From the NCBI GenBank assembly GCA_014529385.2, contig CM043944.1, positions 85,961,884 to 86,025,883 on the forward strand: a stretch of 64,000 bases of DNA, written 5' to 3'. The notes beneath the pieces are model-generated. The model saw only the letters and a program-made list of their open reading frames with translations. It ran no database searches and had not been told where the DNA came from. The stretch comes from Adiantum capillus-veneris (taxonomy: Eukaryota > Streptophyta > Polypodiopsida > Polypodiales > Pteridaceae). Numbering within the stretch: position 1 is the first letter of the stretch; each line of letters begins with the position of its first letter. Both the position numbers and the translations under genes were made by a program. Shown piece after piece: positions 21,191 to 31,320 of this stretch.

Positions 21191-22467
21191 CTTAAAGACA
21201 ATAGCTACAAAGATGTTGACAAAATTCCGGTAGAAGAGTTCAATTCTTCCACGATAGTAGGGTCATAACTCCCCAACTGGCTAGGTAAACCAAAGGAGTT
21301 ATGGATGTGTGGGGCATCCAATTTTGGAAGCCTAAAACGAAAAGAATGTATTCTAGATAGAGCGATCAAGGATATGGAATACATTCCAGAACCTTTTCCA
21401 GAAGAGTCCTTAGAACCTTTAGAATGGACACATATTCTAACAACCTTAGATGTGTGTGCTATTGCGGAGGGACCCACGACTAAGTTTTGTGACCAGGATG
21501 GGTATGTTGTAGTTCCATATTACATGGTTGCGCTAATAGAAGATGATGATTACCAAATCTCACGTCAATCAAGAAAAATTGAAACTAAGCAAAAAACGAA
21601 TAGGAAGCTGTTCCACGATTCTACAGACCATCTTGAACGAGATGATGATACAGATAATGAATGTTCTGACAACCCTAGTGAGCTAGAGGAAATAATACAT
21701 GATGTAAGGTTTTACGACTTTCCAAACAAAAACCGAGACGTCAAGCACATTATAGAAAATGGAAGGAAGCTCAAAGGCCAGAGATAACCCATTGCCAAAC
21801 ATAAAAAACAGAATGGAATTCTTATCTCTGGTAAAGGCAAAATACTGCATTAAAAATGAAATATCAGCTCAGTTCTCTCAAGATCAAAACCTTAGGACAA
21901 AAGACAGTCCTAGGGATCTAAAAAAACAAACACAGAGGTTGAAGGCAGAAGCTAAATCCAAAAGAATAGAAACAGAATCGAAATTAGAAGAACCGAAATT
22001 GACAAAACTTGAATGTAAGAAAAGGTACCAAGAGCTCAAGAAGACTCTGAGGGAAGTATGGACAACCGAAACTGACAACAGAGAGGATGAGAAAGACAAT
22101 AGCAGAAAGCATAGGAGTGTACCATCCTATTATAGAAAGTTCACTATTCAAGACCGGAAGATAGTGCTGACACAGCCCATAAGAGAGCGATGGGAGAAAG
22201 AGTCTTATGATGGGCTGGAAGATGCAAAGAAAGTAGACCTAGCACAATCTGAAGAGATATCGCAACCCATATATATAGCCACCGACCTTGAGCCGAGACG
22301 AGGAAGAGAAGCTTCTCAGGCTTCTTCGAAAATACAAGGATGTGTTTGCATGGTCTTACAAGGACTTAAAGGGAGTGGATCCAACAATATGTCACCATAC
22401 TATCCCTTTAAAACCTGATGCGAAACCAAGCAGACAAAGGTCTTACACGTACAATGATACCTTTGCT
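21191..22467 (+). pseudogene. Gypsy 1 protease-RT linker and RT start
   Basis: Two open stretches, 21305-21787 (160 codons) and 21759-22418 (219 codons), encode a charged linker (PEPFPEESLEPLEWTHI; then a Lys/Glu-rich helical part). A shift at about 22290 leads to DEEEKLLRLLRKYKDVFAWS and YKDLKGVDPTICHHTIPLKP, the standard lead-in to a plant Gypsy RT. The element is then interrupted by the LINE. RT resumes at 29312. Confidence 0.75.
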
Positions 22468-22484
22468 AAGTGTATCAAGGAAGA
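22468..22484 (+). repeat. Left target-site duplication of the LINE
   Basis: AAGTGTATCAAGGAAGA, repeated exactly at 29295-29311 after the poly-A tail. Confidence 0.9.
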
Positions 22485-22960
22485 AAAGTAAGGGAGATCA
22501 TTGACTTGTAGAGCTGAGAAAAGAGGAATCCGGCTCGCTACTGTTGCTCGCCCCCCCCCTTGCTGCGCCATCGCTACCTTCCCCCCCCCCCCCCAACCCG
22601 CTGCCCCTACATTGTCCCCCATCCCCCTTCAGCCCCTGCACGTTGCCCCTCAGCCCACCCGCTGCCCCCCCCTATCTGCGCGTTGCCCCAAAGGCTGCCC
22701 GCAGCCCGCTGCCCTCCTCTCGCTTTTCCTTCCCCCCGTTCGCTACTGCTTGTGCACCCATACATTGCACGGCTGCCCTCTTTGTCCTCGCCGTCCCCCC
22801 ATTACCCCCCCCCCCCCCCCCCCCCCCCCATATCCTCTTCGCTCCCGAAGGCCCTCTGCACCTGGCTCGGCAGCACTTTCTCTTCGGAAAAAGTGCCTGG
22901 CTGACTTGTTTGCAGGTTTTTTCTTCACCGCCCGCTTATTCGACTTAGCAGTAGACACAG
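22485..22960 (+). other. LINE 5' untranslated leader, C-rich
   Basis: Contains long C runs, the longest at about 22803-22829, separated by CTGCCC-type repeats. LINE internal promoters lie in this position, but I see no specific motif. Proline-rich open frames through it are composition artefacts. Confidence 0.5.
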
Positions 22961-24879
22961 ATGGAGGCTCCAGCTTCACCACAGAGGGACTCGCCTGAAG
23001 CCCCCTCGCCCGACCCCGCTGAGCCCACCATTCGACTTGCTCTTTTGCCGACAAAGCAAGCGAGCCTTTCCGCAGAGGTAGAACGCTTGCAGGCAACTTC
23101 TGTCATCTGCAAGGTTCTCGGCACTCGTCCTAGCTGAGGAGAGCTGCGAGACCTTCTCCAGGACCGCCTCCTCGCAAAGGTGGGCAAGATCTTGGATGTC
23201 CAGATTCTCGGACGGGGGTACTACCAGATTGAGTTCGAGACTTTCGAGATGGCATCCAAGGTCATAGCTATGAGTCCATTGGCCATCCGAGCATCACGTG
23301 CCCACTTTCGACAGTGGCGACATGGTTTTGACCCCCACTTCGGATGTGCTAGTAGAGGAGGCGGACATCCCCATCTCAGTTTGCTTTCCGGGTTTACGGA
23401 GGGAGTACCTTCCACTTCTCTCCAGGATTGGCTCCGCCATCGGGACTGTCCTGGAGACACCTCGTACGGCAACATCAGTAGCTACCAAGGTGGCTGGCAT
23501 CCCTTCAGTTCGAGTTTTGGTCGGAGATACCCACACGCTCCCGAAGGTGATCCTTCTACCTTGGGTGAGTGGGGGTTGGTTTAGACAGAGTGTGGAGTAC
23601 TCGGGTCTCCCGAACCAGTGCTTCATTTGCAGGCAGATGGGCCACCTAGCGAAGGCCTGTCCACGGAGGAGACCAGGACCCGCACCTCCGCCTCAGCCCC
23701 AGCCTGCCAAGGCTGGGCCGCAGCCACAGCCAGCGACACAGCGCACAGATTCAGTGCCACCCTCTGAGCCTGGGGATCCAGCGGAGGAGGGGTGGCAGCA
23801 GGCCCGTGGCCGTCGATGCCAGGGGCCACAGCGACAGCCTGGCACTCAGAGTGGCCCTCACGTGCCTACACAGTAGTAGTGGGTTCCCACGGGGAACCGC
23901 TTTGGTCCTCTTGAGCAAGAGGAGCCCCCTACGCCAGCCTCCACCTCCGCTTCACCCTCGCCAGCCGCTTCGCCTTCCGATCTTCCCTCCTCCTCCTCAT
24001 CCCCTCCCCCGCCCTCTGCTCCCGTCCACTCCCCACCTCGCCCCCCCCCCCATGTCTCTGTCGCCCCACCCCGTTTCTCTTCTCCCCCCCCCCCCCCCCC
24101 CCCCAGCCCCTTCTCCCCCTCCTCCTGCTTCAGTACCACAGTCGGCTCAGGAGACTGGTCCCTCGCCAGCGGCTAGGAGATCTCTTGGCAGCGCCTTTGC
24201 CACGAGTCGCCTAGCGAGAGAGGGTCAGCCCTTCATGCGGCCCCCTCTGCATATTCAGACATCTTCTCTTGCAACTATCCCTCGTGGTTTGACGAGCATT
24301 GACCTCCGACGCCGTTGGGATTTTTTCGATTACGGGTTCACTCGCTTTCTCGACGATTCCGCAGTAGACCACGAGGCAGCCTGCTTCAGAGTCCACGCTT
24401 TGTTCCTCGCCACTAGGGGGATAGAGGCCTTGGACTCAGCAGTTGGTTTCTCCTTCCCCCTCTGTGGTAGGACTAAGACAGAGTGGTCCCTCGACTCAGT
24501 GGTGGGATGGTTGCATACACAGGTTCTTGAGTTCTCTCACCACATGGGAGAACTTGGCGTTACAGACTTGCTGCAGACTTTGTGGCCACTGGCCAAGTTT
24601 GCGGTGACACCCCCAGACTCACCAGGATGTAGACACATTGTGGTGTACTTTTTTGCTGATACGCAGTGTTTGCCTTGCTATGTATACATCCATGAGGACT
24701 TCTGGACAGAGGAGGTTGCTTTACGCACGGCTCGCTCTGCTTGGGCTTGGACCAGGCACTCACTGCAATCTCGCCTATCTAGAGGACGCTCGGATGCGGA
24801 TTACTCCCCATCCAAGCCAGCCTCAAAGATAGCTCGTCTTGCTGCTGCGGCAGCATCTGTTCTCTCTCGCTCCCCATGA
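22961..24879 (+). pseudogene. LINE ORF1: nucleic-acid-binding gag-like protein with extra C-terminal domain
   Basis: ATG at 22961 begins MEAPASPQRDSPEAPSP. A TGA at 23135 interrupts it. From 23180 comes a DUF4283-like domain (KILDVQILGRGYYQIEFETF), with a one-base slip in the GACCCCC run near 23330 and continuation as EEADIPISVCFPGLRREYLP. The zinc knuckle CFICRQMGHLAKAC lies near 23625. Two consecutive TAGs at about 23874-23879 precede a Pro/Ser-rich linker, and the frame changes in the C run near 24090. A last segment (24139-24876) of about 245 residues is globular and open: RRRWDFFDYGFTRFLDDSAV, FFADTQCLPCYVYIHEDFW. I do not recognise it. ORF1 proteins coat LINE RNA. Confidence 0.8.
24085..24103 (+). 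repeat. Poly-C tract at an ORF1 frame change
   Basis: An uninterrupted C run inside the Pro-rich linker. The upstream linker reads in one frame and the C-terminal domain in another, so a length change in this run is the simplest cause of the frameshift. Confidence 0.75.
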
Positions 24880-25640
24880 GGATCGTCTCGTGGAACCTGC
24901 AGGGACTAGGTGGGCCCCAATTTCAGCGACAGTGGGGCCGATTGCGTCAGGAGCTTCAGCGTTGCCTTGTGGGAGGAGAGATTGATCTCCTTATGCTTCA
25001 GGAGCACCATTTGTCTAAGAGCCGCATTCGGCGATGTGGTTAGATTTTGCGTGGACGCTATGATACCTTTTGGTCAGCTGCTTTGGACCTGGAGGCATCC
25101 AGGGAGGGGTATGTATGACTATTGCGGACTCATTGCAGCAGGCCATTGTGGGCAGAGGGATTATTGTGCCAGGCAGGGCTCAGTGGATTACTATGCAGGT
25201 TCAGGGTGGCCATGTGGGTTTCCTGAACATCTATGCGCCCAATGTGGCGAGTGCTCGTGCAGAGTTTTGGTCACAGATTGTTGAGTCTTTGCCACAGGCT
25301 GACCACTGGTGTGTAGGAGGGGACTTCAACATGTTGGAGGACCCTTCTGACAGGATCGGAGGCAGCCATGCTACTGTGCATGGAGTCGAGTTAGCAGCTT
25401 GGGAGAGGTTGTGTATGACTTTGAGGGTCTCGGATACATAGCAGCATTCTGGCTTTATGAGGCCTCCAGAGAGTCTTGCCTTTTGTAGATCGGACCGCAA
25501 AGTGGGAGGAGTGAATCTATCGCACATAGATCGCTTCTACACTAGTGACCACTTCAGTGACTTGGGGGCATCAGTGGGCATCCTGGCAGGGACATCCTTC
25601 TCGGACCATGCACCAGTGATCCTTACAGTGGCAAACAGGC
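24876..25640 (+). pseudogene. LINE ORF2 N-terminus: apurinic-type endonuclease
   Basis: ATG at 24876 overlaps the ORF1 stop as ATGA. Visible endonuclease motifs in order: RIVSWNLQGLGG, LLMLQEHHLSK, FLNIYAPN, WCVGGDFNMLEDPSDRIGG, NLSHIDRFYTSD and SFSDHAPVIL. These are the metal-binding and catalytic residues of the exonuclease-endonuclease-phosphatase fold that nicks target DNA. A TAG replaces a codon in RRCG*ILRGRYD, a frameshift occurs near 25105, and a TAG follows LRVSDT at about 25441. Confidence 0.85.
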
Positions 25641-27120
25641 AGAGGAGTGGGAGCACAATGCTTCGCATCCACCTGCAGACAGAGGCTCTATGGACAGAGG
25701 GCAAGGACAGCCAGGCTCCACCTGCAGACAGAGTGGCCTCAGGCCTAGCTCGGCCTAGCCACTTCTTTCTCCTAGAGTCTCTGGCTCGACGAGCTACAGC
25801 GAGAGAGCAAGAGCAGCGTCTTAGACGAGGCATTGCTTCACTACAGAGTATGGAGGAGTAGCATCCTGACAGTCCATGGTTGGAGGAGCAGTTACAGCAG
25901 GCTCGACAGGAGCTTGCTTGCAAAGAGGAGAGGCGCCATGAGTTTGCCTTTCATCGACAGGCATCTCCGTGGACTCAGGTGGGTGACAGAATGACAGCTG
26001 CTTTTTTTGAGATAGTGGGACCTCGGCACTCGCATGCCAAGGTCAATCAGTTGAGGAGACCAGATGGGTCGGTTGTTTGTGAGCCAGAGGATATGCGTGC
26101 AGTTGCTACTGACTTTTACCGTGAGCTACTGTCGGCTGAGCCCGAGTCAGAGAGACAGGTTGCATGCAGGGAGCAGGTTTGGGCACAGATGCCTTGTCTT
26201 GTGACTGAGGAGATGCGCCAGAGGCTAGAGATACCTCTTCAGCTTGAGAAACTGCACACGGCTCTTAGGGCCCTCCCTCGTGGTAGCTGTCCAGGTGAGG
26301 ATGGGCTGACTCCCAGCTTCTTCTTAGAGTACTGGGACCTGCTTGGCCCAGATCTTTGTAGTGCCTTTCAGTACATTCTGCACACAGGAGTGATGCCAGA
26401 TAGCATGAGTGAGGGCCTGATTTACCTCATTCCAAAGGAGGGTGGCTCCTTGGATGAGATTCGACAGTGGCGCCCCATCACCATTCTCAACTCAGCCTAC
26501 AAAATTCTTGCCAAGGCTCTGAGTTTGAGGATTCAGCCACTTTTGGAGAGCCTTATACATGGGACTCAGACAAGTTTTGTCAAGGAACGCAGTATCCTTG
26601 ACAACATCTTCACTTTTTGGGAGGCTTCTACCCTTGCACGGCTGCGTGGGGAGGACCTTGTGATTCTTCTTCTCAATTTTGAGAATGCATACGACAGAGT
26701 TGACTGGGACTTTCTAGAGGGCACGCTACGCAGGATGGGCTTCTCAGCTGCTTGGATCAGAGGGGTGTCAGCTTTGTACAGACAGGCTCACAGTCAGGTG
26801 TTGTTGGCAGGAGGTAGAGTTGAGCGCTTCATGCTCACACGTTCGGTCAGATAGGGCTGTCCTCTTGCCCCTTTTCTCTTTCTATTCTATGCGGAGGCGA
26901 TGAGTAGCTTTTTGGTGTCACAGCAGGTTGGTTTGAGAGGCTTAGCACTCCCTATACGGGGAGATGAGCTTCTGGACGCTGAGTTTGCCGACGACTCAGC
27001 CTTGTACTTAGAGGGCCAGGAGGACAATCTACACAGATGTGAGAAGGCTTTGGAGACCTTCTGCTGTGCATCTGGCGCATTGATCAACTGGAGAAAGACA
27101 GTGGCTTTCTCGGTTGGCAG
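25641..27120 (+). pseudogene. LINE ORF2 reverse transcriptase
   Basis: Open from 25880 to 26854, and again in the same frame from 26855 past 27120. Motifs: RPITILNSAYKILAKALSLR, QTSFVKERSILDNIF, LLLNFENAYDRVDWDFLEGT (palm A), then SVR*GCPLAPFLFLFYAEAM, where a CAG-to-TAG change at 26852 breaks motif B. The catalytic pair FADDSALYLEG is intact. RT copies LINE RNA at the nicked target. Confidence 0.92.
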
Positions 27121-29052
27121 TGCTCCTGTGCCAGATTGGATGCCAGGAGAGGGTTTCAAGTGGATTCCTCCAGGGACTGCAGTTCGGTACTTGGGTTGTC
27201 AAGTTGGTCTGGACTTGTCCCCCGAGCAGAAGATTGCTCCTCTTCTCCTGTCCATCAGGAGAAAGTTGTTACATTGGAGCTCAGCACGACTTTCGCTGGC
27301 TAGTAGAGTAGTAGTTGCCAACCAGGTGTTGTTGGCGACTATGTGGTACATCACTTCTTGCTGGATCTTCTCGAGTTCTTGTATCAGCCAGGTGGAGAGG
27401 CTGATCAAGAACTTCCTTTGGTCAGGTCGCGATACTCAGATTGCCCGAGCCAAGGTGGCTTGGTCAGTCATCACACTTCCTTGTTCTCAGGGAGGGCTTG
27501 GGATCATTGATCCTGCACAGCAAAGCAGAGCCCTTCTTGGGAAGTTTTTCGTCAGAGGACTTCTTCCAGGAGAGGAGCCTTGGAAGGAATTCTTGTTGCA
27601 GAGGCTTCGTGCCAGGGTGCCTCAGTCAGGAGGTCCTTGGCAACCTTCGACCAGATGGATCTTTTCAGAGCTGCGACGAGTTGGTTTGAGCAGGAGACTG
27701 GAGGACAGATTCGCTGTGAGTTTGCTTCGATCTTGGGAGCTCTTACGGCATGGCCTAGAGCAGAGACAGCCGACGTGCACTCAGAGAGGCCACTTGGTTG
27801 GGAGTCGGCCTCATGTTTCATGGGGTCCCATGGCGGCAGGTCCAACGCGTTCTCTAGGTGACTGGATAGAGTTCACAGGTTTGTCAGAGGAGGTGCAGGT
27901 TGTCCAGCTGCAGGGCATGAGAGGGGTGCAGAGCATGTGTAAGGACATCTCAGAGTCAGTTCCAGCTGAGTGGCTCACGCCTCTCGAGCCAGTAGCACCC
28001 CGGTGGATGGGAGCCTTCACACGACTGGAGGTTCTCATTTCAGTCAGGGCTTGCTCAGAGACTGTCCCAGCCCTGTTCTTCGAGCTTCAGGGTAGGGGAC
28101 GATTACAGCGAGTCGCAGTAGAGGCCCCGCAGGTAGCAGAGTGCTGTTTCCAGAGGATCTGAGTTGTGGGCATCTGTGGGAGGACTTGCATCATAGACCC
28201 TGTCCCAGCAGCTCTTGAGACTGGACACTGGAGGCTATGGGATTGGGAGTGTTGTCCACTGACACGAGTACAATGGGATCTTGGTGAGTGGCTATGGAGG
28301 GACCCCTTCTCTTCTGCCGACCACCCAGGAGTCCCCTTCTTTCAGTACACTGTTCATCTCGGACGTCATATACTCGCAGCACAGAGAGAGACCCGCCTCG
28401 CTGCAGCACGTCATTGGCAGGAGGAGGGCCTCACAGTCGAGTTCTTGGCAGCTTTTTGGCAGAGGCTGTGGGACTCCAGACAGCCGAGGCGAGTCACCTT
28501 GTTCCAGTGGCTAGTTGCACATAGAGCCACAATAGTAGGGAGCTGGCTGGTGCATAGTGGTCTCTCGGCGGCATGTGCAGCCTGTGACCAGTTGGTGGAG
28601 AGTCAGCGTCACTGTCTTTGGGACTGTCCCTCGGCCCAGCAGGTGTGGCTACGTGTTCTTCGGCTGATGCCTGACCTCTCCACGGCTCGACATTACACTT
28701 GGGGGGCAGTGGCTTGGTACACCCTCACGAGCCCAGCACTTCAATTTGAGCTATCTTCCACCAGCACGATAGTAGTGATACAGGGGGGGCGACCTACACT
28801 CTAGCCTGCTACAGAGATTACTCCACAGGAGTGGTGCAGTGAGAGAGAGGAGTGTTGGGAGCTCATCAGCGGCCTAGTTCTCTGGTTCATCTGGCGGGCC
28901 CACTGTTTCCGCATCTTTGAGGCTCGTCCTGTGCCACCAGCAGAGACTGTTTGTGACTTTTGACTAGAGCTGATCCATACTCTCAGAGGACAGCTTGAGG
29001 GACTACAGGGCAGCTCCGACCGCATGCGGGAGCTCCGCGAGGCTTTTCTTTG
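27121..29052 (+). pseudogene. LINE ORF2 C-terminus with zf-RVT domain
   Basis: Continues the RT frame to a TGA at 28160 and resumes in frame at 28166. The connection domain has RYLGCQVGLDLSPEQKIAPL and FLWSGRDTQIARAKVAW. The zinc-binding region reads FQWLVAHRATIVGSWLVHSG, then CAACDQLVESQRHCLWDC (Cys-x2-Cys, His, Cys). After a stop at 28802 the frame continues with LVLWFIWRAHCFRIFEA, a TGA in CDF*LELIH, and LREAFL ending at 29052. Most breaks are single base changes to TAG or TGA. Confidence 0.8.
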
Positions 29053-29294
29053 ACTCTGGCGCCCTAGGCCTTTCTACACCATAGTCCAGGGGGTGCTCAG
29101 ATGGCACTACTGTCCACCTGTGTGGCTCTTCCCTCCTCCCATCTCTTGATTTAGCCTCATTGTATATATGCCATTTTTTTTTCATTGGGAGAGTCTCCCC
29201 ATCATGCTTGTTGTAGCCCTCTCTCGCAGAGGTGGATGTAGCCCTATGGGCAGTTTTCATTAACTAATAGAAGGATCTTTTTCTCGAAAAAAAA
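29053..29294 (+). other. LINE 3' untranslated region and poly-A tail
   Basis: T-rich sequence without frames, ending TTTTTCTCG followed by an A run directly against the right target-site duplication. Confidence 0.75.
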
Positions 29295-29311
29295 AAGTGT
29301 ATCAAGGAAGA
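29295..29311 (+). repeat. Right target-site duplication of the LINE
   Basis: AAGTGTATCAAGGAAGA, identical to 22468-22484. The two leading A's cannot be separated from the poly-A tail. Confidence 0.9.
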
Positions 29312-30400
29312 GATTGATAAATTGAAAGACGTGGAGTTTATCTATGAGATAGAACACACTGGTTGGGTATCCCCAATCGTTGTTGTACCCAAAAATAATG
29401 GCAAACTCTGAGTGTGTGTCAACCTAAAAAAAGTCAATGCAGTCATAATAAGGGATAACTATCCCTTGCCAATTACGGACCATGTCCTTGAACGAGTGGC
29501 AGGAAACCATGCATATTTCTTCTTGGATGGGTTCTCTCTTGGATGGGTTCTCTGGCTACAATCAACTTGCAATGCACTCAAGGACCAATATAAAATGGCA
29601 TTTGCCACATAATGGGACATATTTGCATATCGGGTCATGCCATTTGGGTTAACAAATGCACCTGCCACATTTCAAATATTGATGGTACATGCCTTCAAGG
29701 AGTACTTGAGGAATTTCTTGGAAACCTATATGGATGACCTATGTGTACACTCTCTGCAAAGAGAGGAACATGTGGAACACCTCAAAAAGGTATTCGAGAT
29801 ATGCAAGACATATAGGATTTGCCTTAATCCAGAAAAATACGTTTTCATGGTAAGATAAGGACGAATCTTGGGGCATATTGTCTCGGAACATGGAATTTCC
29901 ACAGATTTGGATAAGATTAAGGTGATTATCGAAATGCCTAAGCCGATCAATGCAAAGCAAGTACAGTGCTTCATGGGGCATTGTGGTTATTACCGAAGGT
30001 TCATACACATATATGAAATTATTGCACAACCACTGTATAGAATTATCGTGATATTTGAATGGACAGATAAGTGCGAGGAATCCTTTAAGAAATTAAAAGA
30101 TGCCCTTGTATCCGCTCCAGTGCTACGAGCACCTGATTGGAAAAAAATCTTTCACGTCCATGTAGATGCATCTGCATTTGCTATCGGATATATTCTTGCT
30201 CAACCAAGAGAGGGAACCATGGATTTCCTACTCATATATTCAAGCCGACAACTAAATAATGCTGAAAGGAATTACACAACCACTGAGAGAGAGGGGCTTG
30301 GAATGATTTATGATGTTAAGACATTTCGGCATTATCTTCTCGCAAATAAGTTTGTGTTTTTCACAGACCGTCAAGCCCTTTAATAACTTGTCAACAAACC
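29312..30400 (+). pseudogene. Gypsy 1 reverse transcriptase and RNase H
   Basis: Resumes the frame broken by the LINE: KLKDVEFIYEIEHTGWVSPI, a TGA in GKL*VCVNLKKVNAVIIRDN, PLPITDHVLERVAGNHAYFF. A 16-bp duplication at 29522-29553 shifts the frame. Then RVMPFGLTNAPATFQILM and the catalytic ETYMDDLCVHS (YMDD intact), GRILGHIVSEHGISTDLDKI, and RNase H with FHVHVDASAFAIGYILAQ and NNAERNYTTTEREGLGMIYD. It closes with FFTDRQAL and two stops. The palm-to-thumb order is normal for Ty3/Gypsy. Confidence 0.9.
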
Positions 30401-30930
30401 ATGCAACACAGGACGAATCGTAAGATGGTTCATCATATTGCTGGAGTTTGACTTTATCGTAGTGGTTACGAAGGGGAAGACACATCTTCGAGTAGACCAC
30501 CTCTCTTGATTACCTAATGAAGACGATCCAGAGGATGTGGATGATGATCTATCGGATGCATATCTCTTCAATATAGAAATGGTACCTAAGTGGTCCCAAG
30601 AGATCGTCAAGCTACTATCACAGGGTGGGGAGTTCGACAAAACAGACCTAGACCTTAAAAGAAGAACGATTTGCCAAGCTAAGAAGTTTCAGTTGGTCGG
30701 AGGATGTTTATATAATTTAGGCTCTGACGGCATCGTAAGAGTGTGCATAAACCCTAAGGAATATGAAACATATTTGCGAGAAGCACATATTCAGGCATTA
30801 ACATTTATTGTTCAGCCACAAAAACTTTCCAACGACTGTGACAATTAGGAGTTTATTGGCGGACTATGCACAGTGATGTTCATGAATATGTCACTAGTTG
30901 CATCAAATGCAGATGAAGCCCACCCATTGA
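30401..30930 (+). pseudogene. Gypsy 1 RNase H tail and first integrase zinc-binding (H2C2-like) module
   Basis: FIILLEFDFIVVVTKGKTHL closes RNase H. Then VPKWSQEIVKLLSQGGEFDK, CLYNLGSDGIVRVCINPKEY and LREAH make the first half of an integrase zinc-binding module, up to a stop at about 30846. In another frame WRTMHSDVHEYVTSCIKCR supplies the WWP..D...Y...C..C half. This appears to be a complete but damaged module, followed at once by a second one. Confidence 0.65.
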
Positions 30931-30940
30931 ACATGCGACA

Positions 30941-31320
30941 TTGTTTCAGATAACACTTACGCTAGAATGGAGTCAATACATTGTTGACTTTTTGGAAAGA
31001 CAAACGTTTCTTGAAAATATCACCAAAGCACGACAGAGAACGATAAATATAGAAGCTCGTGATTTCACTCTTATTGAAAAGCAGCTTTATAAAAGGGGAA
31101 AGGATAACCATCTTAGGCTGTGTGCAACAGAGAACATGTACGTTCCAATCCTGGAACAAGCACATGGAGGGATTAGTGGGGGCCATTTCTCAGGGGAAAC
31201 AACAAAAATTGTCCACACCTCGGGAATATGGTGGCCAACATTACATATGGACACAAACGAGTATACAAAACGATGTGAGTCTTGTCACCGAACCAACGTA
31301 CCAATAAAACGGGATGAGAT
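30941..31320 (+). pseudogene. Gypsy 1 second integrase zinc-binding module
   Basis: LEWSQYIVDFLERQTFLENI parallels WSQEIVKLLSQGGEF in the first module. LIEKQLYKRGKDNHLRLCAT, EQAHGGISGGHFSGETTKI and WWPTLHMDTNEYTKRCESCH give the H-x6-H and C-x2-C ligands of an H2C2 domain. It is open through 31459 and fused to the integrase core, so this is the module normally paired with the catalytic domain. Confidence 0.85.

Larger units (their letters stand above)
22485..29294 (+). mobile_element. Full-length LINE (non-LTR retrotransposon) nested in Gypsy 1
   Basis: A 6.8-kb GC-rich insert bounded by a perfect 17-bp target-site duplication and ending in a short poly-A run (29287-29296). It interrupts the Gypsy 1 RT in the phrase KCIKEE, and the Gypsy frame continues right after it. 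It contains a C-rich 5' leader, ORF1 (DUF4283-like domain and CCHC knuckle) and ORF2 (endonuclease, RT, zf-RVT). Single stops and frameshifts make both frames inactive. Its composition is strikingly GC-rich beside the AT-rich host DNA. Confidence 0.92.

Noticed and set aside
22501-22998. Proline-rich 165-codon frame before LINE ORF1
   Set aside because: All three plus frames are open there because of C-rich composition; no ORF1 motif appears before 22961.
27552-28038. Minus-strand frames opposite LINE ORF2
   Set aside because: Shadows of the GC-rich plus-strand coding frame.
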